Shown: positions 37,341-47,278 of the stretch, one piece after another | Numbering within the stretch: position 1 is the first letter of the stretch | Layout: the number at the start of each line of letters is the position of its first letter | From: Stanieria cyanosphaera PCC 7437 | GTDB lineage: Bacteria > Cyanobacteriota > Cyanobacteriia > Cyanobacteriales > Xenococcaceae | Assembly: GCF_000317575.1 (NCBI RefSeq) | Contig: NC_019748.1 | Span: 1 to 64,000, forward strand | Direction: 5' to 3' | Length of the DNA stretch: 64,000 bases | Notes under the pieces: generated by a model | Seen by the model: the letters and a program-made list of their open reading frames with translations, nothing else | Databases searched by the model: none | Told to the model about the DNA's origin: nothing | Position numbers and translations under genes: made by a program

Positions 37341-38630
37341 TTATTGAGCAGCTACTGTACCATTGTTACCAAAGACAGGTACAGGTGGAACGATGATCGG
37401 TTCTATCCTGGGACAAGCGATCGCATGAACTTCACCCATATCTTTCATTACCGCATCCCGTAACTGTTCTCTAAGGTCTGGTACAACCGCTAAAGCTCTT
37501 GTCCAGTCTGGAATTTGCGCTCCTGCGGGGTCGGAAAAATATAATTCTCCAGCATCGATAATTACTTTTTCAAACATTTCCGTAATTACTTCTTCTTGAT
37601 GGCGGTCGTATTGTAAATTATTAAAACGAGCATCAACAAAGTATTGGCGGGTATAATCTTGAGCTTCACGACGGAATTTTACTCGTAAAGCATGAATATG
37701 ATCGCGACCAATCACAACTTGTTCGGTTTCTGTTAAAGTTCGCAATAAAGAACGCAGAATGTCCCGACACATTTTTTGTAATCCTTCTTGGGAAGAGTTA
37801 CCAATGACTTGATGTTTATGATCAAAAATACCAAGATCGATCTGAGCAATTCTTTTTTCAGCAAGACTGCGATAAACTTCAGCTAACAAACCAATTTCTA
37901 AACCCCAATTACCAGGAATACGAATATTGAGGGCGAGATCACTCGTTAAGGCAAATTCACCAGAGAGAGGATAACGATAGGCACTTAAATAACGCAAATA
38001 CTGACGATAACCAAACAATTCAGTTAAAGCAGTGAGTAGAGGAGTAACAAATAAACGAGCTACACGACCATTTAGATTGCGAGGAGAATCGCCTAGACGA
38101 GCATAATAGGCTTTATTAAAAGCAATGCCAAATTCCTTCTCTAACAAAGGAAATAGTAGCTTAAGGGGATAAGAACGATTATAAGTAACAATATCTGCAT
38201 CATGAAGAGCGATCGCACTTGCTTGCAAAGATGCAATTCCTAAACCTAACCAAACCGCCCGACCTTTGCCTTTAAAATTGAGAATACTTAAACCGCGATC
38301 ATTAAGATGTTCGAGAATTTGAGTAACTCTTGTACCATTTTCCCAAATTACAAAAGTTTGTTGTGGTAATTCTGAAAAGAATTGTACTGCTTTAGTATAT
38401 TGTGCTTGGGTATCAGCATAAACACAAACAACAACAGTTTTAACAAACGCGCAAGTTTTAAGATGTTCGCGAATACCAAAAATAGCCGGTCTTTCTAACT
38501 CTTCGTATAAAGCAGGAATCAAAACTGCGGTAGGAGAATCTTCACTCAATTTAACTAATTGCTCTTCTAGAAAATCCAAGTCACAACCAAAATCATGAAT
38601 GGTTGTAATTAATTCCTGTTTATAGTCCAT
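37341..38630 (-). CDS. Glycosyltransferase, GT81/GpgS-like
   Basis: A 429-residue soluble glycosyltransferase. VLIPALYEELERPAIFGI starts the GT-A nucleotide-binding fold and ALHDADIVTYNR supplies the metal-binding DxD-like motif. NKAYYARLGDSPRNLNGRVA and GEFALTSDLALNIRIPGNWG are landmarks I associate with glucosyl-3-phosphoglycerate synthases (GT81). These make the precursor of the compatible solute glucosylglycerate. The matching phosphatase is not adjacent, so the product is a prediction. Confidence 0.75.
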   Translation of the reverse strand: MDYKQELITTIHDFGCDLDFLEEQLVKLSEDSPTAVLIPALYEELERPAIFGIREHLKTCAFVKTVVVCVYADTQAQYTKAVQFFSELPQQTFVIWENGTRVTQILEHLNDRGLSILNFKGKGRAVWLGLGIASLQASAIALHDADIVTYNRSYPLKLLFPLLEKEFGIAFNKAYYARLGDSPRNLNGRVARLFVTPLLTALTELFGYRQYLRYLSAYRYPLSGEFALTSDLALNIRIPGNWGLEIGLLAEVYRSLAEKRIAQIDLGIFDHKHQVIGNSSQEGLQKMCRDILRSLLRTLTETEQVVIGRDHIHALRVKFRREAQDYTRQYFVDARFNNLQYDRHQEEVITEMFEKVIIDAGELYFSDPAGAQIPDWTRALAVVPDLREQLRDAVMKDMGEVHAIACPRIEPIIVPPVPVFGNNGTVAAQ

Positions 38631-38859
38631 AGCAATTCTAAAAGTTTTAATTATATATTGAATTATCTAATAAAACGTCAACAATAGAAGTTTACTAATA
38701 TACAGAATCTTCACAGTAAGATTTTTAGAATTAGAATAAAAATCAGCTTAAACATTTTTGTTCTAACAAAATTTGATAAATTAGACTAACAGTAGATGTT
38801 GAACTTTGGTCTTCTAGAGTTTAATGTTGATCGTTTCCTTACATAGGTTGAAAAAGGCA

Positions 38860-39195
38860 ATGGGATTTTTAAGTAAGCTATTTGGCAAAAAAGAAGAAGA
38901 AAAAGCAGCAGCAGCACCCAATCTCTCTGTAAAAACAAAAGCTAAAGAGAATTCTATTCCACCTGAAAAAGTTGGACTTGATGGCAACTTTGATGAAAGT
39001 GGTTTGGCAAAGCGGGTAGCTAAAGCGTTAGATGATGCCAATATTTCAGATACTGTAGGTTTGTGGGTTGCACAACGAGGAAGTACAGTGATTTTAAAAT
39101 ACAATGAAGATGCCAAAGATGTTTTAAACCAAGCAAAACAAGTTGCTAACGGTGTTGAGGGAGCGACAGCAGTAGAAACTGTACCTAACGCCTAA
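38860..39195 (+). CDS. Hypothetical small cyanobacterial protein
   Basis: A 111-residue protein starting MGFLSKLFGKKEEEKAAA, a basic-amphipathic then acidic/Ala-rich head. The soluble domain contains DESGLAKRVAKALDDAN and VGLWVAQRGSTVILKYNED. The alternating pattern suggests a BON-like alpha/beta fold, but I cannot confirm it. ATG at 38860 sits behind AAAAGG and is preferred over an ATG 36 nt upstream. Function unknown. Confidence 0.7.
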   Translation: MGFLSKLFGKKEEEKAAAAPNLSVKTKAKENSIPPEKVGLDGNFDESGLAKRVAKALDDANISDTVGLWVAQRGSTVILKYNEDAKDVLNQAKQVANGVEGATAVETVPNA

Positions 39196-39273
39196 TTAAT
39201 TTGATTTTTTGACCAATAATTAAAATTGGGACTAAAGTATTTTTTATTTTAGTCCTTTATTTAAGACTAACAA

Positions 39274-41328
39274 TTAATTATCTCCAAAACAAAGAGGTAA
39301 TGGTTTTCCAATACCGTAACCTTGAGCGTAGTCAATACCTAATTCTTGTAATTTAGTAAAAATCTGTTGATTTTCAACAAATTCAGCAATTGTTTTAATA
39401 TTCATAACATTACTAATTTTGCTGAAACATTCTACTGTAGCGCAATCGATTGGATCGTTAACAATATTTTTGACAAAACTACCGTCTATTTTTAAGTAAT
39501 CTACTGGTAAACTCTTGAGATAAGCTAGAGAACTCATCCCACTACCGAAATCATCTAAGGCAAATAAACAACCTAATTCTTTTAACTCGCGGATAAATTG
39601 AGCTACTATGTGAAGATTAGAAATTGCTACAGTTTCTGTAATTTCAAAACAGATATTTTGTGGTGTAATGGGATAGGTTGCTAGTTGTTCTTTTAAAAAT
39701 TCCAAAAAGCGGTCGCTATTTAAACTTGCTCCTGATAAGTTAATTGTATACATTGTCGGAGAAATTTCTTCAGCGATTTGACTTCGATAATGATCGGAAT
39801 AATTGAGAAAAAAGTTTTTAATTACCCAGCGATCAATTGCTGGCATCAAGTCATAATTTTCTGCTGCTGGCATAAATACCATTGGGGAAATTAAATTACC
39901 TTCTTCATCCAACAGACGTAATAAAATTTCGTAATGGTTCAGGTTGTTATTTTTTAAGGAAACAATTTTCTGACTGTATAAAACAAACCGATCTTCTTCT
40001 AAAGCACTAATTAAATGGGAAATCCATTGTCTTTCGTCTCTTTGTCGATTTAATTCTTCATCATCAGCACGATAAACTTTGATACAATTGCGTCCTTTTT
40101 GTTTAGCTGCATGACAAGCTGTATCTGCCAAACACAAAAGATTGCTAAAATCACGACTATTTTCATCGATGGCAACCATACCAATACTAGCTCCAATCGT
40201 AAAAGTTTTGTTTTGCCATTGAAAGCGAAATTCTTCAATTAGTTGTCTAATAGTATTGGCAATAATTTCTGCTTGTTTTATAGAAGAATTAGCAAATAAG
40301 ATACCAAACTCATCTCCACCAATCCGAGCCAAAATATCTTGACGATTAATCTTTTGTTTTAAAATATTAGCAATCTGGCATAAAATTCTGTCTCCCATGA
40401 CATGACCGCACAGATCGTTAATCAATCTAAATCGGTCTAAATCGAGATAACAAAAAACTGCTGGTTTTGAAATAAGCTGATGATCAGCGATCGCTTCGAT
40501 TACTTTTTGTTCTAACCCCTGACGATTGTATAATCCTGTGAGTAAGTCATGAGTAGTTTGCCAAGCAAGTTGTTCGTTTAATTGCTGAGATTGAGAATCA
40601 TCACGAGCGATCGCATAAATTAATCCTAGTTGATTAGTTGAGGCAATTTGCCACTCTAAATATTTATAATAACCATCCTGACAAAGACAGCGATTTTTCC
40701 AGCGTGTAATGGCTTTACCTGTAACTAATTTAGCTAATTCTTCCAGAGTTTTAATTTGGTCTTGGGGATGAACTAAATTTAGAAACGATTGTCCGATTAA
40801 TTCAGTTTGAGTATAACCAAGGATTTTGGTAATGGCGGGATTGATTTGCTTAAAATTGCCATCTATACCAATGATGCATAATAAATCTGAAGCAAGATTA
40901 AAAAAAGTTTCGAGTTGTCTAACTTGAGTAATTAATTCTGTAACAATAATAATCCCACCGACTTCTCCAGAATTTTCATACCAAGGAGAAATTTCCCATT
41001 TCAACCAATCAATTCTGCCATCACTATGTTCAATTAGATCTTCACTTCTTTGTTCTGTAGCACCCGCTAAACAACGTTGATAAATTTCTTGCCAATACTG
41101 AGAAACTTCAGGAAAAACTTCATAATGAGAACAACCAATCAAATTTTGCTGTTCGAGTTGATAATCTTTTAACCATTTTTCAGTCACTGCTAGATAACAC
41201 ATTTGACGATCAAGTATCGCGATCGCCAGAGGTGAATATTCAAGCAATAATTGAAACAATTTTATGGTATTTAACTGTTGAGACAACCCTGACTGCAACC
41301 AATTATTAATCTCATTCGCTTTCATCAT
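39274..41328 (-). CDS. PAS-PAS-GGDEF-EAL cyclic-di-GMP protein
   Basis: A 684-residue signalling protein. Two PAS domains come first (~25-135, with LEYSPLAIAILDRQMCYLAV; ~140-255, ASDLLCIIGIDGNF). A GGDEF domain follows with intact active-site RIGGDEFGILF, then an EAL domain. The EAL signature is EILLRLL, keeping the catalytic Glu of ExLxR, and EITETVAI and DDFGSGMSSLAYLK are intact. Both making and breaking of c-di-GMP are thus possible. No membrane segment is visible, so it should sense an intracellular cue through PAS. Confidence 0.92.
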   Translation of the reverse strand: MMKANEINNWLQSGLSQQLNTIKLFQLLLEYSPLAIAILDRQMCYLAVTEKWLKDYQLEQQNLIGCSHYEVFPEVSQYWQEIYQRCLAGATEQRSEDLIEHSDGRIDWLKWEISPWYENSGEVGGIIIVTELITQVRQLETFFNLASDLLCIIGIDGNFKQINPAITKILGYTQTELIGQSFLNLVHPQDQIKTLEELAKLVTGKAITRWKNRCLCQDGYYKYLEWQIASTNQLGLIYAIARDDSQSQQLNEQLAWQTTHDLLTGLYNRQGLEQKVIEAIADHQLISKPAVFCYLDLDRFRLINDLCGHVMGDRILCQIANILKQKINRQDILARIGGDEFGILFANSSIKQAEIIANTIRQLIEEFRFQWQNKTFTIGASIGMVAIDENSRDFSNLLCLADTACHAAKQKGRNCIKVYRADDEELNRQRDERQWISHLISALEEDRFVLYSQKIVSLKNNNLNHYEILLRLLDEEGNLISPMVFMPAAENYDLMPAIDRWVIKNFFLNYSDHYRSQIAEEISPTMYTINLSGASLNSDRFLEFLKEQLATYPITPQNICFEITETVAISNLHIVAQFIRELKELGCLFALDDFGSGMSSLAYLKSLPVDYLKIDGSFVKNIVNDPIDCATVECFSKISNVMNIKTIAEFVENQQIFTKLQELGIDYAQGYGIGKPLPLCFGDN

Positions 41329-41788
41329 TGAGCTTAACCTTATTGTTTTTATTACGGAAGCTTAATCATCTCAAACACAAAAAAAGCAATCTACCAATGG
41401 CTTAATTTTATTTACTGAGTCAAGGATTTTTTGGCATTTAGATTAGGTTCAAGTATTTAAGGGCAAAAGTGTTCTACGCCCTGTCACAGCCTATTAATTT
41501 TTGTTTTGATTTAATTTTTTTAAGTTTTTCTTAAGCTTTACCCCCTTTACAAATTTAATAATTTTGCCAGTTAATACAAACCGAAATTTCACTTATTTAT
41601 GTTATTTAAACCAAATTTTATTGTCAAAAATTGTCCTAATAAATACTGTTTTTTCAGTAAAATAACCAAAATTAATCAAAGCGTCTATAAAAATCTTGTA
41701 AAGTTTTCTGTAAATTTAGCTAAAAAACGAAACAAGACTCAAGTAAAATCCCTGAGTCTTATTCAACAAAATCGTAAATAACTTTGTT
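41329..41788. other. Intergenic region
   Basis: No convincing gene. An open frame of 60 codons at 41599-41781 is basic and low in complexity; I do not accept it. The upstream control region of the PAS-GGDEF-EAL gene lies at the left end. A T-rich inverted stretch follows the Rbp gene at the right. Confidence 0.4.
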
Positions 41789-42097
41789 TTAGTAATTACG
41801 AGCTAAATTATTACTACGACGATTACCACCAGAATAATTACGATTGTTGTTATTTTCTTTAGGACGAGCTTTATTAACTCGTAATTCTCTGCCCATCCAC
41901 TCTGCACCATCTAGAGTTTCAATCGCTTGGTCTTCTTCTGTTTCGTTTGACATTTCGACAAAACCAAAACCCCGCATCCGACCAGTTTCACGATCTACTG
42001 GTAAATAAACTCTTGTCACAGTTCCATATTCAGCAAAAATACTAGAGAGGTCTTCTTGAGTAACCTCATAAGGAATATTACCAACATAAATTGACAT
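41789..42097 (-). CDS. RNA-binding protein with one RRM (cyanobacterial Rbp)
   Basis: A 102-residue single-RRM protein. RNP2 is IYVGNIPYE and RNP1 is RGFGFVEM. A short Gly/Asn/Arg tail (NRNYSGGNRRSNN) follows. Start chosen at ATG of MSIYVGNI (42097), behind GAGGAGA; an upstream ATG adds only five residues. Cyanobacterial Rbps are cold-induced and bind mRNAs, often of photosystem genes, near thylakoids; the long AT-rich 5' region is consistent with leader-mediated cold control. Confidence 0.93.
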   Translation of the reverse strand: MSIYVGNIPYEVTQEDLSSIFAEYGTVTRVYLPVDRETGRMRGFGFVEMSNETEEDQAIETLDGAEWMGRELRVNKARPKENNNNRNYSGGNRRSNNLARNY

Positions 42098-42357
42098 AGA
42101 TTGTCTCCTCAATCAGAAGTAGTTATCAGATTAATAGAGTTCGGAAACAACCTTGCCAATACCCATAGCAGAAAGCTCATAACCAATTGAAACAAACGCT
42201 GTACCGAAAAAAAACTCTTTTTCTAGTAGGTTAACACAGCTTGAGCTTACTAAAGAATGCAAAGATAGAGGACAATGTTAAAAAATGCAAATCGATAACT
42301 GATATGAAGATAAAAACTCTATTTTAAAAAATATTTAACAAGATCAAGGGGAGGTCT

Positions 42358-43731
42358 ATGACAGCAAATGGAATCAAACACAATGAGTTACGGCAGCTTG
42401 TTCGCAGTCAATTAGAATTATTACTAAATCAGGGTAATTTAGAAGGTGCAAAAGCTTTATTGGTGCCGGTTAAACCTGTAGATATTGCTGAGGCGATTGA
42501 AGGTTTACCTGAATCTATGCAAGTAATTGCTTTTCGTTTATTATCTAAATCCGAAGCGATTGAAGTTTATGAATATTTAGATTCTGCTGTACAACAAGCT
42601 TTAATTCAAGAGTTTAAACGTCAGGAAGTATTAGATATTGTTGACAAGATGTCTCCTGATGATCGAGCTAAATTATTTGATGAACTTCCTGCCAAAGTGG
42701 TTCGTCGTCTCGTCGCGCAATTAAGTCCTGGTGAACGTCAAGCGACAGCTTTGTTACTCGGTTATGAAGAAGATACTGCAGGGCGAATTATGACCCCTGA
42801 GTATATTTCTTTGAAAGAGAGTTTAACTGTTAGTGAGACTTTAACTAGAATTCGTTCTTTAGCGAATGCTTCAGAAGTTATTTATTATCTTTATGTCACA
42901 GATGCTTCTCGTCGTTTAACAGGAATTGTTTCGCTACGAGATTTAGTAGTTTCTTCAACTGAAAAAACTCTAGGTGAAATTATGACTCGCGATGTGGTGT
43001 TTGTTCATACGGATACAGATCAAGAGGAGGTAGCTAGAACCATTCAAAGATACGATCTTTTGGCTGTTCCTGTGGTAGATCGCGAAGATCGCTTAGTGGG
43101 AGTAGTGACAGTCGATGATGTGATTGATATTTTGGAACAGGAAGCGACCGAAGATATTTATGCTTTGGGCGGGGTACAATCGGATGGCGATAATTATTTT
43201 CAAACTAATTTAATTACAGTTGCTCGTCGTAGAGTAGTGTGGTTATTTGTTTTATTAATTACTAATACAGTTACAGGTACGATTATTCGTTCTCAAGAAG
43301 AACTTTTGCAACAGGTTGTGACTTTAGCAGCTTTTATTCCTTTATTAACTGGTACAGGTGGTAATGTAGGGGCGCAGTCTTCTACTGTAATAATTCGCGG
43401 TTTGAATACTGAAGAAATTACAGATTTAGGACCAGGAAAAGTGATCTTTCGAGAAGCTTTGGCAGGTATTTTACTCGGAGGCATTTTGGGAATTGTAGCT
43501 ACGGTTTGGGCTTATTGGTTACAAGGCAATTTCTTTGTTTCTCTAGCAGTGGGAATTAGTTTAATTGCGATCGCTCTTCTGGCTTCGGTGGCGGGTTCCG
43601 CTTTACCTTTTTTGTTTCGTTCTCTCAAGCTAGACCCTGCTTTGATGTCTGCACCTTTTATTACTACGGCGGTAGATGTTTTAGGTGTGCTAATTTATTT
43701 TAATATCGCTAGAGTAATTTTAGGACTATAA
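42358..43731 (+). CDS. mgtE: Magnesium transporter MgtE
   Basis: A 457-residue Mg2+ channel/transporter. The N-terminal superhelical domain (ILDIVDKMSPDDRAKLFDEL-like stretch near residue 95) precedes a pair of CBS domains (SLKESLTVSETLTRIRSL; VVFVHTDTDQEEVARTI, VVDREDRLVGVVTVDD). The five-helix pore domain follows, with LTGTGGNVGAQSSTVIIRGL. It is gated by cytosolic Mg2+ via the CBS region. It ends 6 bp into the convergent adenylyltransferase gene. A GAGG site precedes the ATG. Confidence 0.95.
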   Translation: MTANGIKHNELRQLVRSQLELLLNQGNLEGAKALLVPVKPVDIAEAIEGLPESMQVIAFRLLSKSEAIEVYEYLDSAVQQALIQEFKRQEVLDIVDKMSPDDRAKLFDELPAKVVRRLVAQLSPGERQATALLLGYEEDTAGRIMTPEYISLKESLTVSETLTRIRSLANASEVIYYLYVTDASRRLTGIVSLRDLVVSSTEKTLGEIMTRDVVFVHTDTDQEEVARTIQRYDLLAVPVVDREDRLVGVVTVDDVIDILEQEATEDIYALGGVQSDGDNYFQTNLITVARRRVVWLFVLLITNTVTGTIIRSQEELLQQVVTLAAFIPLLTGTGGNVGAQSSTVIIRGLNTEEITDLGPGKVIFREALAGILLGGILGIVATVWAYWLQGNFFVSLAVGISLIAIALLASVAGSALPFLFRSLKLDPALMSAPFITTAVDVLGVLIYFNIARVILGL

Positions 43732-44643
43732 AGGATAAGCAACTTTTGTCAAGACTGTGATGGGACTCAATTCTTTTAACAGTTGCATTTGTTGGGGATC
43801 TCTGACAAATAAAGAACCAGCAAAACCAAGAGAATTAACGGCAATTGATTGAAAGGCTTCTTGCGATCGCGGAATGAGCAACATCCATTGACGGGTTGCG
43901 AGTAAATTATAGGCGGATGGTTGAACAATTTGCTGCGGTTCTATTTTTAAACCAACAGTTTTAAGCAATTTGTAGTAAGAATCTAATAGGATTTCGGCTG
44001 CTTCTGTAATCGCACAATCAGGAGCCATGTCCAAAAAAGCGATCGCATGATGAAAGGGAAAATGGGGAATTTTTCCTACCGCCTGCTCAAAAACAACATT
44101 GGCTAAGGCCGATTCTATTGGTAAATGAGAGCGATCAGGAATAAAAGGTAAAGGCACGAGTTGTAGATGTTTATGTGGTTGAGAAGCTCCTGCCACTTGA
44201 CCGCCATTATAAAAAGCTAAACCATCAATTTCTGTTAGGCAAGTCCATAAAGCCGAAAAATCTTGTAAATTAAGTAAATTTTCTTGGGCTTCAAAAGCAC
44301 GAGTAACAATTAATAAATGATGAGCAACAACATTAAATTTATTTAATAAACAAAGATGAGTAGCAGAAAGATCGCAGACGAATAGATCTTGTTCATAGGG
44401 AAGAAAGGGATTAAAATTTTTCTTCGTTTTTTGTTTTTGTTTGGCTTGTTCTTTTCTGGCTAAATTAGCTAAAGTACGAACTAAAAAATCAATTCCATTT
44501 TGTTGAATAAATTGATAATCGGTTTCAATTGATTGCAAGGCACCACAGTTGCGTGCATATTCAGTTTGTTGAACTATGTTATTCCATAAAGTTCCTGGTT
44601 CTAATAGCGGTTGTTCTGATAAGATAATTTTTTTTTCTGTCAT
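43726..44643 (-). CDS. ATP adenylyltransferase (Ap4A phosphorylase)
   Basis: A 305-residue GalT/HIT-like enzyme that splits diadenosine tetraphosphate to ATP and ADP. The catalytic histidine segment is ASQPHKHLQLVPLP (~residue 145), preceded by NVVAHHLLIVTRAFEAQ and FNPFLPYEQDLFV. The C-terminal QPSAYNLLATRQWMLLIPRS fits the Ap4A phosphorylase C-terminal domain. Length is normal for cyanobacterial members. Its stop overlaps the end of mgtE. Confidence 0.9.
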   Translation of the reverse strand: MTEKKIILSEQPLLEPGTLWNNIVQQTEYARNCGALQSIETDYQFIQQNGIDFLVRTLANLARKEQAKQKQKTKKNFNPFLPYEQDLFVCDLSATHLCLLNKFNVVAHHLLIVTRAFEAQENLLNLQDFSALWTCLTEIDGLAFYNGGQVAGASQPHKHLQLVPLPFIPDRSHLPIESALANVVFEQAVGKIPHFPFHHAIAFLDMAPDCAITEAAEILLDSYYKLLKTVGLKIEPQQIVQPSAYNLLATRQWMLLIPRSQEAFQSIAVNSLGFAGSLFVRDPQQMQLLKELSPITVLTKVAYPL

Positions 44644-44773
44644 TGATACTTAAGCGTAGTTTCCTAGAAAGAAAGTAAGCTTATTGTATCAAAATAACAC
44701 CAAGTTCTACGCCATTTTGATTTTTATTGATTGAAATATTGATTTAACTCCCTGAGCTTTTTAATTAAAAAAA

Positions 44774-45631
44774 TTAATTATTTAAATTGCTGAACAATGC
44801 CAAAACAATAAAATTTATAAACAAAAAAATTAAGCTGTAAATTATCAATTTTATTTGCTGTTCTATTTTGGTTACGGATTGCTTTGTACTCAGTAATTGA
44901 TGATTGATTAAGACCTGCTGTTTATTATATTGCTGAATTTCATTTTCAAAAATTTTTAGCTCTGATTGATTAGGTTGATATTGCTTAATAAAAACATCTA
45001 AACCAGTCTGTACTTGCTGAGTTACTTTTCTTTGAAAAGTTTTTAATCCTGCCTCAAACTCAATTTTTATTTGGTTGATTTGTTCTTCAATGTCCCCTAA
45101 AAGTTGATTACGATTAAGTTCATTTTTAAAAAGAATTTCTTGTTCTAAGTTTTTGAAATAATTGTTAAACTTTTTTTCTAAATCAATAAGCTGATTTGAA
45201 GTACTTTCTTTATTATTGATCAAATGAAAAATTAGTTTTTCAAATAAACCTGGACTAAGTTGAAAATAGCCTCTTTGAACATATCGAACTGCCTCGGCTA
45301 TTTCTTGCCAAGAATTACTTTTTAATAAATATCCACTTGCTCCTGTTTGTACCGCACAATTAATACTATTTTCATCATCATTACTACTTAAAATCACAAC
45401 TTTTGTGGTTGGAAAACGTTTAACAATCAGCCGTGTCAGAGTAAATCCATCCATTTCTGGCATTTCTAAATCTACCAGTGCTAGATCTGGTTTGAGCTTC
45501 TCTACATATTCAATTCCTTTAAATCCATTATCAGCTTCGCCAATTACTTCAAAATCAGATTCAGCTTCTAAAATATTTCGTACCGTTTCTCTATAAAATT
45601 TTTGATCATCTACTATTAAAATACGAATCAT
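44774..45631 (-). CDS. Response regulator with coiled coil and C-terminal membrane anchor
   Basis: A 285-residue protein of unusual build. The N-terminal receiver is complete (ILIVDDQKFYRETV, PDLALVDLEMPEMDG, VVILSSNDDE, GYLLKSNSWQEI). No output HTH follows; instead come ~130 residues of Lys/Glu/Gln-rich likely coiled coil (EEQINQIKIEFEAGLKTFQR, QQVQTGLDVFIKQ). A single hydrophobic helix (LIIYSLIFLFINFIVLALF) ends the protein at the C-terminus. A tail-anchored receiver could tether phosphorylation to a membrane. I start at ATG 45631 (MIRILIVDD). Confidence 0.8.
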   Translation of the reverse strand: MIRILIVDDQKFYRETVRNILEAESDFEVIGEADNGFKGIEYVEKLKPDLALVDLEMPEMDGFTLTRLIVKRFPTTKVVILSSNDDENSINCAVQTGASGYLLKSNSWQEIAEAVRYVQRGYFQLSPGLFEKLIFHLINNKESTSNQLIDLEKKFNNYFKNLEQEILFKNELNRNQLLGDIEEQINQIKIEFEAGLKTFQRKVTQQVQTGLDVFIKQYQPNQSELKIFENEIQQYNKQQVLINHQLLSTKQSVTKIEQQIKLIIYSLIFLFINFIVLALFSNLNN

Positions 45632-45934
45632 AAGCAAGTATTTAAAAAATAATCTTATATTTAAATTCAAAGTTTTTCAAGAATTACTTCGCTACTTCAG
45701 AGAATACACTGAATAGAAGATTTTTTTCCTGCGTATTTTTGCGGAAAAGTAATTAATTATATGGACTTAAGTTAACAAGTATACGGAAAACTTAAAGCGG
45801 TTTTCACGCTTTAGGACTACAGCTTTCGAGCTATATTTTTGTTAATAGTTCACCAAGCACAAAAATTGCTGTATTAATTACTTAAAATCTCAGTCTTAAG
45901 TTTTAAAAATTAAGATTATTACAATATTTCCCGA
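45632..45934. other. Intergenic region
   Basis: No gene. It contains small inverted repeats near 45795-45835 (AAAGCGGTTTTCACGCTTT and AGCTTTCGAGCT) that could form terminator hairpins for the upstream zinc-ribbon gene. Confidence 0.4.
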
Positions 45935-47278
45935 TTATTTTCCTATAGAAGCGATCGCGACATGATAAACTTTATCAATCTTTTCTATTTTAAATACAGA
46001 ACAAGACTGGAGAAATGCCAGAAAAGAGTTCTTCAGTTTTAATTGTTTTAAAATTGTTGAAGTTGGTAGCCCATATTGTTTTTTAAATTCGTCACTCAGA
46101 CGGGAAATATGAATACGACTTGATTGAGATTTTTGGAGTAACTCTTGCAAAATCTTTAGTAAAGCTTTTTCTAACCATTGAGGATTATGAAATTCTGGTT
46201 TTTCTTGATTTTGTAAAATAATTTTGTAAGTTTTCCCCATTGTTTGTGTAGCAAATAACTGAGAAGACTGAATGAATTTTGTAAAACTTGGTTTTAATTT
46301 TAATCGTTTTACAATTTGACTGCCACTTTCTCCATATTTTTTTTTCAATTCGTTACTAACCATGGCAATACTAACTTCTTGCTGGGGAGAAATATCTTGA
46401 TTTTGTTTAATAATAGTAATAATTGCTTGTTCTAGTTGTTGTTGAGAAAAAATAGTTTGAGTTTGTTCTATTGGAACTAATTTATGCTCTTGTTCAAAGT
46501 TAAATTTGGAATCAAATAAAAACTGCAAAGGATTTTTTTTCCGTTCTTGCCACAAAGCTGTTAAGTTTGACAATTTATCTTGCATTTCGGTAGTTGTAGC
46601 ATACTTCCAATTAATAATTTCTTCTAAAGATGTCATTAATTTGTCTAAAGAAGGAACAGAACTATTAAACTCAAATGAGTAAGAACTCACTGTATTGGTA
46701 TGACGATGTTCAACTTGCAGACAATGATTTTCTCGATGCACCCGATGGATGATTAAACCTCGGTTTTGTAACTCGGTACAAAGATGAGTAAAAATTAGAT
46801 CGTTAGAACAAATAAAAACTTCTTTCGTTTCAGGATATTGTAAAAAAATTGATGAGCCGATCGCAATCATTTTGCCATCTGCACTATTAGAACCTTCAGG
46901 AACATGAATTAATTGATAACCGCGATCGTGTAGTTCTAAATCTCTTTTTGCCATACTAGAAGTACGCCAGTTAGCAAAAGCAATTTTTACTTGTAGCGGT
47001 AGTTCACTAATTTCTTGTAAAAAGTTTTCTGTTGCTATGTCTAATCGAATATTTTCTGCATCAATTAATAGGATCGCAATGCCTTTTTTTGTGGTGGAAG
47101 CAGGAAAAAGTTGAGTAGATTTTAAAGCTTGAGAATTAATAGTTGCACAACTATTATGGTTTGAGACAGGGACTGCTAACAAAAACTGTCTACCGCAGAC
47201 TTTACATAAATAACGCTGTCTACCTTTGATCCGACCATTTTTATGATATGAACTCGATTCACATCTAGGACATTTCAT
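45935..47278 (-). CDS. Zinc-ribbon / NYN / double OST-HTH fusion protein
   Basis: A 447-residue fusion. Residues 1-35 form a CxxC-x17-CxxC zinc ribbon (MKCPRCESSSYHKNGRI; RYLCKVCGRQF) of the kind found at the N-terminus of IS1 transposases. Next comes a NYN (PIN-like) domain with AILLIDAENIRLDI, the acidic GSNSADGKMIAIGS and VFICSNDLIFTHLC. Two OST-HTH/LOTUS-like winged helices end it (VSNELKKKYGESGSQIVKRL; LSDEFKKQYGLPTSTILKQL). NYN plus OST-HTH implies RNA cleavage with RNA binding. The transposon-type zinc ribbon suggests domestication. The start is the ATG directly opening the ribbon. Confidence 0.82.
   Translation of the reverse strand: MKCPRCESSSYHKNGRIKGRQRYLCKVCGRQFLLAVPVSNHNSCATINSQALKSTQLFPASTTKKGIAILLIDAENIRLDIATENFLQEISELPLQVKIAFANWRTSSMAKRDLELHDRGYQLIHVPEGSNSADGKMIAIGSSIFLQYPETKEVFICSNDLIFTHLCTELQNRGLIIHRVHRENHCLQVEHRHTNTVSSYSFEFNSSVPSLDKLMTSLEEIINWKYATTTEMQDKLSNLTALWQERKKNPLQFLFDSKFNFEQEHKLVPIEQTQTIFSQQQLEQAIITIIKQNQDISPQQEVSIAMVSNELKKKYGESGSQIVKRLKLKPSFTKFIQSSQLFATQTMGKTYKIILQNQEKPEFHNPQWLEKALLKILQELLQKSQSSRIHISRLSDEFKKQYGLPTSTILKQLKLKNSFLAFLQSCSVFKIEKIDKVYHVAIASIGK

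Noticed and set aside
41599-41781. 60-codon basic frame between the PAS-GGDEF-EAL and Rbp genes
   Set aside because: Lys/Asn-rich composition expected from AT-rich DNA; no supporting signal.
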